From CALAED01 sp937891035 (lineage in GTDB: Bacteria > Actinomycetota > Actinomycetes > Streptosporangiales > Streptosporangiaceae): a stretch of 26,245 nt of DNA. The translations under genes and the position numbers were made by a program. Every line of letters begins with the position of its first letter. Positions within the stretch are counted from its first letter, which is position 1. The stretch lies in assembly GCA_035642125.1 (NCBI GenBank), contig DASQSZ010000168.1:1-26245 (forward strand). The letters run 5' to 3'. Under the pieces are notes generated by a model. The model was not told where the DNA came from, searched no databases, and saw nothing but the letters and a program-made list of their open reading frames with translations. Below, piece by piece: positions 14,503-23,200 of the stretch.

Positions 14503-16392
14503 ATGCGCAGACGCCGCATCGTCGGAGTCATCGCCGCGGGTTCGTCGCTCATCCTCGGAATGACGCTCAGCGCGCCGCGGGCCGGCGCCCAGCCGTTCGG
14601 TTACGACGACCTCACGCCCATCCAGAAGGCCAAGGCCTCCGGACTGCTCACCGAAACCCTCGGCGCATCCGCGACCAGGCAACAACGGGCGGCGACCGCC
14701 GCCGTCGCCCGTGCCGCCGCACCGGACTGCGACAGGGGCCGTGGCGGCAACATCAAGGTCAACCAGAACTGCCTCAACGACACCGACCCGGACCTGCACG
14801 GCCGGGGCCAGGCGCAAAACGAGACATGGGTGTCGGTGAATCCGCACAACCCCGACCAGCTCATCGCGGGCTACAACGACTACCGCCGCGGCGACGGCAC
14901 CTGCGGGATCTCCTACTCGACCGACGGCGGCCGGCACTGGGCGGACGCCACGGCGCCGAACGGGTTCGTCCGCGGCACCGCCTTCGGCGCCAAGCCCCGG
15001 CAGTACTTCCAGTCAGGCGGCGACCCGGGCATCGCCTGGGACAGCCGGGGCAACGCCTATTACTCCTGCCTGATGTTCAAGCGGGGCATCGCCATCTCGC
15101 CCGACATCGACCAGTCGAACGGCATGTACGTCTTCCGCTCGACCGGCACCGCCGGGGCGTCGTGGAACTTCACCGCCCGGCCGGTGGTCGAGCACAACGA
15201 CGTGGCGGGCGCGGGCGACCACCTCGAAGACAAGGAGTTCATCGCGGCCGACGCCAACCCGCGCAGCCCGTTCCGGGACCGCGTCTATGTGACGTGGACG
15301 CGGTTCGCCGCCGACGGCACCGCCTACATCCTGGCGGCGCACTCGGCGGACTACGGTCAGACCTTCAGCGCCCCCGTGCTGGTCAGCGCCGACTCCGCAC
15401 TCTGCCAGGAGACTTTCGGCGTCCCCACACCACGGGGCCGGTGCAACATCAACCAGTTCTCCGAGCCGGTGGTGGGACCCGACGGCGCGCTCTATGTGGT
15501 GTGGGCGAACTCCAACGCGGCGAACACGGGCAACGACAACCGCTCCCAGATGCTGGTGGCCCGTTCCACCGACGGCGGCGTCACCTTCTCGGCGCCGGTG
15601 AAGGTGGGCGACTACCACGAACTGCCTGACTGCGACACCTACCAGGGCGCGGGCAAGAACCCCGGCCGGGCCTGCGTGGTGGAGAAGGGCGCGACGACCA
15701 ACTCGATCTTCCGCGCGGCCAACTACCCGATGGCCGCCGTCGACCCGAAGAACCCGAAGAGGCTGGTCGTGACCTACGGCTCCTACATCAACCGCAATTC
15801 CAACGAGTCCAAGGGGTGCGCCCCCGCCGGCTTCAGTGCGGCGCTCAACGGCCTGTACGACGGCGTCAAGAACGGCGGCTGCAACAACGACATCGTCATC
15901 TCCACCTCCACGGACGGCGGCGCGACCTTCACCGGAACCACGACCAACGTGCGGAGCCTGCCCGTGGTGACCGATGGATCGCGGCAGGCCACGACCGACC
16001 AGTTCTGGCAGGGCACCGTGTTCAGCCCGCGCGGCACGCTGGTCACCGCGTACTACGACCGGCAGTACGGCAACGCCAACGTGACCGGCTTTTCCGACGT
16101 CACCCTCACCGCCGACCGGGGCATCGAGCACCGGCGGGTGACCGGATCGAGCATGCCGCCGACCACGCAGTTCAGCGGCCAGTTCTTCGGTGACTACATC
16201 ATGGTCGCCGCGACGGCGACCAAGGCGTTCCCCGTCTGGTCCGACACCCGCGCGGAGGCGACGTTCGTCTGCCCGGGCACCGGGCAACCGGGCGTGCCGC
16301 CGCGGCTGTGCACCGGGCCGCCGCCCGGACCGCAGACGCTCGAAACCGCCAACGATCAGGAGGTCCTCACCGCGATAGTGCCGATCGGCTGA
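14503..16392 (+). CDS. secreted Asp-box (BNR/sialidase-fold) beta-propeller protein
   Basis: 629 residues. The ATG at 14503 has GGAGA 6 nt upstream. Signal peptide: R-R-R-R then a hydrophobic core to about A-G-A-Q (residue 30), so it is exported. The mature protein opens with a short helical prosegment (LTPIQKAKASGLLTETLG), then propeller sequence. Asp-boxes are visible at about residues 139-146 (STDGGRHW), ~355 (STDGGVTF) and ~470 (STDGGATF), plus a degenerate SADYGQTF. Extended annotations would call this an exo-sialidase-like protein, but the FRIP arginine motif of true sialidases is absent, so sialidase activity is not supported. Cys-rich for an actinomycete secreted protein. Probable role: extracellular glycan or polymer binding/cleavage. 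It ends at a strong convergent terminator. Confidence 0.87.
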   Translation: MRRRRIVGVIAAGSSLILGMTLSAPRAGAQPFGYDDLTPIQKAKASGLLTETLGASATRQQRAATAAVARAAAPDCDRGRGGNIKVNQNCLNDTDPDLHGRGQAQNETWVSVNPHNPDQLIAGYNDYRRGDGTCGISYSTDGGRHWADATAPNGFVRGTAFGAKPRQYFQSGGDPGIAWDSRGNAYYSCLMFKRGIAISPDIDQSNGMYVFRSTGTAGASWNFTARPVVEHNDVAGAGDHLEDKEFIAADANPRSPFRDRVYVTWTRFAADGTAYILAAHSADYGQTFSAPVLVSADSALCQETFGVPTPRGRCNINQFSEPVVGPDGALYVVWANSNAANTGNDNRSQMLVARSTDGGVTFSAPVKVGDYHELPDCDTYQGAGKNPGRACVVEKGATTNSIFRAANYPMAAVDPKNPKRLVVTYGSYINRNSNESKGCAPAGFSAALNGLYDGVKNGGCNNDIVISTSTDGGATFTGTTTNVRSLPVVTDGSRQATTDQFWQGTVFSPRGTLVTAYYDRQYGNANVTGFSDVTLTADRGIEHRRVTGSSMPPTTQFSGQFFGDYIMVAATATKAFPVWSDTRAEATFVCPGTGQPGVPPRLCTGPPPGPQTLETANDQEVLTAIVPIG

Positions 16393-16413
16393 GGCCCGGG
16401 TACGCGCGGCAAA

Positions 16414-16461
16414 GCCCAGGAGGCCGGCGGCAGGCGAAATCGCCCCAACCGCCTCCTGGGC
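16414..16461. terminator. strong bidirectional hairpin terminator
   Basis: GCCCAGGAGGC (16414-16424) pairs perfectly with GCCTCCTGGGC (16451-16461) across a 26-nt loop. It starts 22 nt after the stop of the + strand Asp-box gene and ends 93 nt before the end of the convergent - strand gene. The 11-bp GC-rich stem and its position between convergent genes make it the likely shared terminator. Confidence 0.7.
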
Positions 16462-16510
16462 GGCCCGCGCACTCACTCCGACGGCCCGCGATGCCGCTCA
16501 GCCGACCGCC

Positions 16511-16537
16511 CGGTCGCCCCGGTCGCCCCGGTCGCCC
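16511..16537. repeat. three tandem copies of a 9-bp unit
   Basis: CGGTCGCCC is repeated three times exactly (16511-16519, 16520-16528, 16529-16537) in the convergent intergenic gap, just past the terminator and before the end of the minus-strand gene. Probably a slippage product. Confidence 0.6.
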
Positions 16538-16554
16538 CATGCCGGCCCTGGCGG

Positions 16555-17934
16555 TCAGCTATCGGCGGCGGGCTGCACCTCGTCGCGGTAGACCCAATAC
16601 AGCATCCGCAGGTTCGGGTGCTCGGTAACGCTCCACAGCCGGTGGCCGTCGGTGTTGTTCTCGTCGTAGCCGAACGCCTCGGCGCCGCGCGTCCCCGCGA
16701 TGCTCCACGCGTTCCGGCCGCCGTGGTCGCTGTAGACGGTGCCGGGCCGCACGACGCCGTTGCCATCGGTATAGGAGGTGTTGTAGTAGACCATGGTCCG
16801 CTGGGCGCTGTTGTAGTGGGCCGCGACCCCTTGGATCCGCGGCGTGTAGGTGCCGTACACCGCCGTGGAGGTGACCACGCCGCCGGTGGCGCGCAGCGAG
16901 CCGTCGGCGTTCAGCGGCCAGCGCACCACCCGTACCGGCCGGCCGGCCACCACGCCGGCCGTCCGCCGGTACTCGCTGCTGACCAGCCCCGGCGTGGGAT
17001 AGCTGTTGTCCACCGACACGGTGCTGAAGCACAGGTTGCGGCCCGGCCCGTCCGGCGCCTGGGTGTCCGGCTTGCAGGTGCCGGCCGACGTGTCGTAGGC
17101 GTACCTGCCCTCCTCGAACAGCGCGTACTTCGCGCCGCGCGCGTAGAACCTGTTGTCCGCGGCGTCCAGGCCGAGGCCGGTCTTACCGGTGGCGACCTGG
17201 TAAGGCTTGCTTAGGTTGAACACCCGGAAGCCGCCGGCGGTGTCGGCGACGTACAGGTGGTTGCCCGCCACCGCGATGCCGCCGGCGTGCAGGCCGAGGT
17301 CGCTTACGGCATTCGTGCTCAGATCGGCGCGCACCGGCTGTACGTCCTGCATCGCCAGCCGGCCGGAGTCGGTCGTGGTGGGCACGGCGAGCAGGACGCT
17401 CCGGTAGCTGCCGTTGGTCCCCGCCGAAGGCCGGGCGCCGACCGTGATCCGGGTCATGTCCGTCTCGCCCGCGCTGTTGCGGTGGTACCAGCTGAGCAGC
17501 ACGCCGTTGAGGGTCGATGTGCGGCTGATGCCCACGCCCTGCGGGTACCAGGTGTTGTACGCGTCGTCGCCGGTGAAGCACCACGCGCCGAGCCGCACCT
17601 TGGCGTCCATCGCGTCCATCGCGTTGTTGCCGGCCGGGCAGCCGCTCTTCCAGCGCAGCGTCCGGTTGCCGTCGGCGACCACGGTGGACATTTGGGCTCG
17701 GCTGATGCCATGTGTGCCGTCGTCGACCAAGTCGTCGATCGCGCCGAGCGCGGCTGGGTCGGTGGGCCGCCAGGTGAGCTTGAAGGTGGCGTTGATCGTC
17801 CCGGTCTCTCCGGGGTGACCGGGATCGACCGGGGCCGACGCCAACCGGACGGGGATGGAGCCTGTGGTGCCGACGGCGCAGCCGAGGCCGGTCAACGCGA
17901 TGGCGGACACGATGAGCTGACGGCGCAAACGCAT
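16555..17934 (-). CDS. exported protein of unknown function, possibly a beta-propeller
   Basis: 459 residues from the ATG at 17934-17932, with AAGGGAG 9 nt upstream; a longer frame exists but lacks a ribosome site. N-terminal signal: R-L-R-R-Q then LIVSAIALTGLGC. It could be a lipoprotein (Cys19), though G-L-G-C is a poor lipobox; otherwise it is cleaved further on. I do not recognise a named family. The sequence is rich in Gly, Tyr, Trp and Asn, with motifs LGLHAGGIAVAGNHLYVADTA-like followed by GGFRVFNLSK, which resemble a blade of a YVTN/NHL-type propeller. Six or more Cys residues suggest disulphides. It is divergent from the beta-helix gene, with a palindromic operator between them, so the two may be co-regulated. 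Function unknown. Confidence 0.8.
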   Translation of the reverse strand: MRLRRQLIVSAIALTGLGCAVGTTGSIPVRLASAPVDPGHPGETGTINATFKLTWRPTDPAALGAIDDLVDDGTHGISRAQMSTVVADGNRTLRWKSGCPAGNNAMDAMDAKVRLGAWCFTGDDAYNTWYPQGVGISRTSTLNGVLLSWYHRNSAGETDMTRITVGARPSAGTNGSYRSVLLAVPTTTDSGRLAMQDVQPVRADLSTNAVSDLGLHAGGIAVAGNHLYVADTAGGFRVFNLSKPYQVATGKTGLGLDAADNRFYARGAKYALFEEGRYAYDTSAGTCKPDTQAPDGPGRNLCFSTVSVDNSYPTPGLVSSEYRRTAGVVAGRPVRVVRWPLNADGSLRATGGVVTSTAVYGTYTPRIQGVAAHYNSAQRTMVYYNTSYTDGNGVVRPGTVYSDHGGRNAWSIAGTRGAEAFGYDENNTDGHRLWSVTEHPNLRMLYWVYRDEVQPAADS

Positions 17935-18294
17935 GCCGCGTTTCTCCCTTACAGGTCTTAGCGGGACAAACCAGTGTGAATCGCACGCGACCGTAGCGGA
18001 TCTTGAAGGCGTCATGGGGAGTGCCGGCGACATCTGCCACAAGATCCCATTTTGAACAAGTGGCCGCTTGGCTACTTTCGTGGCGGGGGAGGTGGACGGC
18101 CGCCCGTCGCTGTGCCCTTCCGTTCGGTGCCCCGCTCGACCATGGACCGGTGGTCCCGCGCGGAGTAGCCTCCAGCTGAGAGAGCGCTCTCTCACGCCGT
18201 CGTCACCGGCCTGCCGTGCTCGCGGGCGAAGGCGCGAGGACAGGCGCGTGTCCGTCTTGTGGACGGCCGATGCCGAGAAGGTAGGTCGGGTCTC
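17935..18294. other. divergent intergenic region (360 bp) with no gene
   Basis: No coding sequence with a credible start was found here. It contains the ribosome site of the minus-strand exported protein, a moderately AT-rich patch around 18035-18080, an imperfect palindrome CAAGTGGCCGCTTG (18057-18070, one mismatch) and the perfect 18-bp palindrome at 18177-18194. It is the likely shared control region for both flanking genes. Confidence 0.6.
18177..18194. promoter_or_regulatory. perfect 18-bp palindrome, LacI-family-type operator
   Basis: TGAGAGAGCGCTCTCTCA is perfectly self-complementary and has a central CG dyad. Its inner GAGCGCTC core is the same as in the CebR cellulose-utilisation operator of streptomycetes (TGGGAGCGCTCCCA, remembered). 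It lies about 100 nt before the beta-helix gene and about 240 nt from the divergent start. This strongly suggests control by a LacI-type sugar-responsive repressor, not encoded in the window. Confidence 0.65.
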
Positions 18295-20172
18295 ATGGTG
18301 CTGGCACACATCAGCGCAACCGCGTTCGGCCGGCGGCTGCTTGCCGCGTCGGTGGCCTTGGTGACGTTCTCGGCCATCGTCTGCACGGGCATCGCGGCCG
18401 CCTCGTCAGCGCGCCCCGCGCCGGCCGCCGGGCAGCCGGACTTCGGGCCGAATGTGAAGATCTTCGACCCGTCGATGCCGCAGAGCGAGATCCAGGCGAC
18501 CGTCGACGCGATCGCGAGCCGGCAGGTCGACGACGAGATGGGGACCGGGCGGTACGCGTTGCTGTTCAAGCCCGGCACGTACGGCTCGCCCGATCATCCG
18601 CTGATCTTCCAGGTGGGCTACTACACAGAGGTCGCCGGGCTTGGGCGTTCGCCGACCGACGTCACGATCAACGGGCACGTCGACGTCTACAACCGTTGCC
18701 TGACCCCGACCAACTGCATCGCCCTGGTCAACTTCTGGCGGTCCCTGTCGAACCTGACCATCAACGTCGCAGGACTGTCCGGCTGCCGGGCGGCGGGCAA
18801 CTTCTGGGCCGTCTCGCAGGCGGCGCCCATGCGGCGGGTCAACGTGACCGGCGGCACGCTTTCGTTGATGGACTTTTGCACCGCGGGCCCGCAGTTCTCG
18901 AGCGGCGGCTTCATATCCGACTCGGTGACCGGCGACATCATCAACGGATCGCAGCAGCAGTTCCTGGTACGCGACAGCAGCATCGGCCAGTGGTCGAACG
19001 CGGTCTGGAACCAGGTCTTCGCCGGTGTCCGGGGGGCGCCCGACCAATCCTTCCCCGACCCGCCATACACCACGCTGCCCACCAACCCGGTGAGCCGGGA
19101 GCGGCCGTACCTCTACCTCGACACCGCCGGCGGCTACCAGGTGTTCGTGCCGGCCGGCCGGACGAACTCCGCCGGCCCCACCTGGCGGAACGGCCCGACG
19201 CCCGGCCGCTCGATCCCCCTGTCGGACTTCTATGTGGCCAGGCCGTCCGATTCGATCGCGACCATCAACAGCCACTTGGCCCGCGGCAAGCACCTGCTGC
19301 TGACGCCCGGGGTCTACAACGTCGACCGATCCATCATGGTCGGGCGTCCCGGCACGATCGTGCTCGGCCAGGGCATCGCGACCCTGACCGCCGTGCGCGG
19401 CGCGGTGCCGCTTCGGATCGCCGACGTCGGTGGCGTCGACATCGCCGGCATCATGATCGACGCCGGTCCGGTGAACTCGCCGGTCCTGACGCAGGTCGGG
19501 CCGCGGCATGGCCACGGTCATGGGAAGGGTCATGGGAGCGGTCATGGGAGCGGTCCCGCCGACCCGTCCGGCGCGACGGTCCTGCACGACGTGTTCTTCC
19601 GCATCGGCGGGCCGCACGTCGGCAAGGCCACCGTCAGCCTGGAGGTCAACAGCGACAACGTCGTCCTCGACAACATCTGGGCATGGCGCGCCGACCACGG
19701 CGTCCCGGGGTCGGTCGGCTGGGACGTCAACACCGCCGACACCGGCGTCATCGTCAACGGCGACAACGTGACCGCCACCGGACTCTTCGTCGAGCACTAC
19801 CAGAAGTACAACGTCGTCTGGAACGGCGAGAACGGCAAGACGATCTTCTTTCAGAACGAACTGCCCTACGATCCGCCGAACCAGGCCGCCTACCAGCACG
19901 ACGGCGTCCTCGGCTGGGCCGCCTACAAGGTGGCGGACCGGGTCGAGACCCACGAGTTGTGGGGCGGCGGCAGCTACGTCTTCTTCAACGTCAATCCGGC
20001 GATCCACGCGACCCGCGGCTTCGAGGTGCCGGTCACCCCGGGCGTACGGATGAACCACCTGCTCACCGTCAACCTGAGCGCCGGCACCATCGACCACGTC
20101 GTCAACGACACCGGTGCGCCGGTGACGACCGATGCCATCGGCGTCCCCAGCTTCGTGGTCGGCTTCCCGTAG
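18295..20172 (+). CDS. secreted right-handed beta-helix protein (pectate lyase-3/GH55-like superfamily)
   Basis: 625 residues from the ATG at 18295; a GTG 12 codons upstream has no ribosome site, and AGAAGG lies some 14 nt before the ATG, so the start is moderately sure. A long signal peptide (RRLLAASVALVTFSAIVCTGIAAASS) is followed by a Pro/Ala-rich stretch. The mature protein has the two-part layout of GH55-like/pectate-lyase-superfamily helices: first NVKIFDPSMPQSEIQATVDAI and YALLFKPGTYG, then a second DSIATINSHLARGKHLLLTPGVYNVD repeat near residue 320. V-x-I-x-G strand repeats occur throughout. Such proteins act on beta-glucans or other polysaccharides, and some are misannotated as adenylyl cyclases. 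A Gly-His-rich insertion lies at residues 405-420. Possible substrate: a glucan, from the operator type only. Confidence 0.85.
   Translation: MVLAHISATAFGRRLLAASVALVTFSAIVCTGIAAASSARPAPAAGQPDFGPNVKIFDPSMPQSEIQATVDAIASRQVDDEMGTGRYALLFKPGTYGSPDHPLIFQVGYYTEVAGLGRSPTDVTINGHVDVYNRCLTPTNCIALVNFWRSLSNLTINVAGLSGCRAAGNFWAVSQAAPMRRVNVTGGTLSLMDFCTAGPQFSSGGFISDSVTGDIINGSQQQFLVRDSSIGQWSNAVWNQVFAGVRGAPDQSFPDPPYTTLPTNPVSRERPYLYLDTAGGYQVFVPAGRTNSAGPTWRNGPTPGRSIPLSDFYVARPSDSIATINSHLARGKHLLLTPGVYNVDRSIMVGRPGTIVLGQGIATLTAVRGAVPLRIADVGGVDIAGIMIDAGPVNSPVLTQVGPRHGHGHGKGHGSGHGSGPADPSGATVLHDVFFRIGGPHVGKATVSLEVNSDNVVLDNIWAWRADHGVPGSVGWDVNTADTGVIVNGDNVTATGLFVEHYQKYNVVWNGENGKTIFFQNELPYDPPNQAAYQHDGVLGWAAYKVADRVETHELWGGGSYVFFNVNPAIHATRGFEVPVTPGVRMNHLLTVNLSAGTIDHVVNDTGAPVTTDAIGVPSFVVGFP
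19516..19551 (+). repeat. three 12-bp tandem repeats encoding Gly-His-Gly units
   Basis: GGTCATGGGA(A/G)(G/C) is repeated at 19516-19527, 19528-19539 and 19540-19551, inside the beta-helix gene. Together with flanking codons it makes an H-G-H-G-H-G-K-G-H-G-S-G-H-G stretch (residues 405-418), a low-complexity histidine-rich loop. Confidence 0.7.
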
Positions 20173-20279
20173 CACGCGGACCGGAGGGCACGCGTCCAAC
20201 CCCGGTACGCCCATTCGTGTCGTGCGACTCGGTGCGGTTTCGCCGCGATCGCTCCCCGGGAGTGGCGCCGTCACCGCCG

Positions 20280-23200
20280 TCACTCGGCGACGAGGCGGTA
20301 GGCGCGGATCACCTCCTGCACGACGGCGTTGCCCCGCGGGTCGCTCGCGCTGGCGCGGAGCGACACGAAGCCGTTGGTTGAGGCCAGATCGGGCTGCCTG
20401 ACGTGGACGACGTACTCCCGCCCGTCGTCGCGTTCGGCGGGGAGCGGCACCCAGGTCGAGCCGTCGTCGTAGCTGGCCCGCACGCTGACGTTCCCGATGG
20501 GTCCGGCCGGCACGCCGGGCTGATGCCGTACGCCGATCCGGAACGATGTCATGGTGCCGGCCCGGATGGTGTTGCCCGTGCTCACCGGCAGGTCGTAGTC
20601 GAGGTCGATGATGGGCAGCACCGCCTCGCCCCGCGCCGATGTGAACGTCCATGTCGTCTTCGAGCGCGGTACGACCGCGCTCCCGACGATCGGCGGAAAG
20701 TCGGCGGTGAGAGTGAAGGTCGCGCGGTCGGCCGGGGCGGCCACGTCACAGGTCAAGACGGAAAAGCCGAACGGCGGGCACTGGCCGAGCGGCACGCCGT
20801 CCCGGGACAGTGAGGTGTAGCGGCCATAGCCGAAGAAGCCGTTGCTCACATGCGTGGGATCGCCGTCGGTGAAGCCGGCCAGCCTGATATGGAGCCGGTC
20901 ACCGTCGCGGACCGACCTGATCCCCGCCTCGATCGGCACGCCGGGAGCAACCGGCGCCCGCCCCCACGACGTCGTGGCGGTGCCGGGCGGGTACGAGCGG
21001 GTGGCCGACCATTGCACCCTGGAGTCCTGCAGCAGCGACTCCCGCCATGGCACGTGTGCGGTCACGTACTCCATCCTGGTAAGGCCCCCGTGCCAGTCCT
21101 CCGCCTCCCTGGCCACGACGCCGCAATACCCGCACACCGCGTCCACCGCGGGAAACCGCTTGGCGAAGAAGCGCTGCGGACGGCCGGCGTCCAAGCCGTG
21201 GTAGCCGGTCCGCACTCCCGCGAGCCGGTCCGGCTGGTAGATCAGGTTCGTGCCCAGCGCGTCTCGCTCACGGAAGACCAAGTCGTACAAGTAGGTCGCG
21301 TGCGGGCTGCCGGACAGCGTGACCCGCACCGGACCCGCCGCGAGCAGGCCGCGCAACTCGTCGCCGTCGGCGCGCCCGATCGCCAGGACCGGGATGGCCG
21401 CGGACGCCCTCCCGTAGAACGACCCGGGCCGGGCGGACGACAGCAGCACCGCCGCCGCTCCATGGTCTGCGGCGGCCTGCGCCTGAGCCGTGTAGGACAG
21501 GCCGTCGGTCTCGCGCAACAACACCAGCTTGCCGGTCACGTCGCGGCCGGCGAAGTCCTCCGCCCGGCCGGCGCCGGCGTCGACGAGGGCCAGATCACTG
21601 GTGCCGTCGACGCGGGCCGAAGTGTCCATCAGCGCGACGGGCAGCGGGACGCGCCGTGCGCTGCCGGCGGTGACGTAGGCGCGGGCGCGCGGCGAGACCA
21701 GGTTCCAGTACGTGTCGATGTCGCCGTGACCGTGACGCGGCCGATCGAACGGCAGGATGGACATGGGCACGGCCGGGATCGTCCCGTACGTCGCCCCGCG
21801 CGCCAGGATCAACGAGTCCCGGAGGGGCAGGGACAGCTCGGGCCGGTCGACCCGCATCCCGACGGCGATGCCGTTGACGTCGACGTCCTTGGGGACGCGC
21901 ACGCCCATCCGCCTGGCCTTCCGCGCGTCGAGGGTGACGGTCTTGTCGGGCTGGGCGACGTCGAACTCGGGATCGGCCACGACGGTGAGCTCGGCGTCGA
22001 AGCGGCCCGACTCGTCCGGAGTCCGCACCACCCCGAGCAGCGTGTAGTCACCGGGCGCGAGCCGCAGCGTGTAGGTGCCGCCGGCGGGGACCGGGATCGG
22101 GATGAAGCTGTTCGGCGCACGCGGCGTCTGCATGATCAGCGACGCCTCGGCCGGCCGGCCATCGCGGTCGATCGCGCGGAAGCTCACGTCGGCCTCCGCG
22201 CCCTGCTTGGCGAACCCGACCGGCGTACCCAGCGAAAGGCCGTCGGGCCCCGCGGCGACCACCCGCCCGCTGTAGGCGCCGGCGGGTCGCCCGGCGACGT
22301 CCACGGTCACCGCGGCCTGGGCGGAACCGCCCGCCCGGATCGTCAGCGCCTCCGGCCGTACCGACAGCGTGCCCGCCGCGGCCGGCTCCCCGCTTTGGGT
22401 CGTCGCGGCGGCCGACAAGGACAAGGTCACCTGAGCGGTCGAGTCGTTGTGGTAGGTGAGGGTCTTGGTCGCCCGCTGCCGGTCCGGCGGCAGGGCGTCG
22501 GCGAACTTGCCGAATCCGATGGTGCCGGCGGCGACGCGGACGTCTTGCCCGCTCGCCCGGTCCGCGTCGATCAGGCCGCCGCCCTGCTCGTACACGCCGT
22601 ACGCGGGGTTGAACTCCGCGGTCGAGGTCACCGCGGCCCGCAGCGCGTCGGCCCGCCAGCGCGGGTGCTGCTGGCGGAGCAGCGCGGCCGCGCCGGCCAC
22701 GTGCGGGGCGGCCATCGAGGTACCCGACAGCGTCGTATAGAGATCGCCGACCCGGTTGCCGATCTTGGCGTCGGCCGCCCGCGCGGCGACGATCTCCTCG
22801 CCGGGGGCGCTGACGTCGGGTTTCACCAGTCCGTCGACCAGGCGCGGGCCGAGACTAGAGAATCGGCTGATCGTGTCGTCCCGGTCGATGCTGCCGACGG
22901 CGAGGGCCGCGTCCGCGTTGGCCGGGCTCTCGACGCTGTAATGGTCGGGCCCGCTATTCCCGGCGGCGGCGACGAAGAGGGTCCCACTTCGCGCCGTGAG
23001 GGCGTTGACGGCCCGGCTCAGTGGGTCGTTGCCGTCCCGCTGCGGCGAGCCGAGGCTCAGGTTGACGATGTCGGCGCCCTGAGCGACCGCCCACTCCATC
23101 CCGGCGATGATCCACGACTCCCGGCCGACGCCGGTCGGGACGCCGGGGCCGACGTAGTCGAGCTGGAGCACCTTGCCGTTCAGCAGCTCGGCGCCGGGGG

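Noticed and set aside
14503..16392. Calling the Asp-box protein a sialidase
   Set aside because: Asp-boxes occur in many propellers; the FRIP motif and the arginine triad context of sialidases were not found.
20173..20279. Terminator between the beta-helix and subtilase genes
   Set aside because: Only very short self-complementary stretches are present; no convincing stem was seen.
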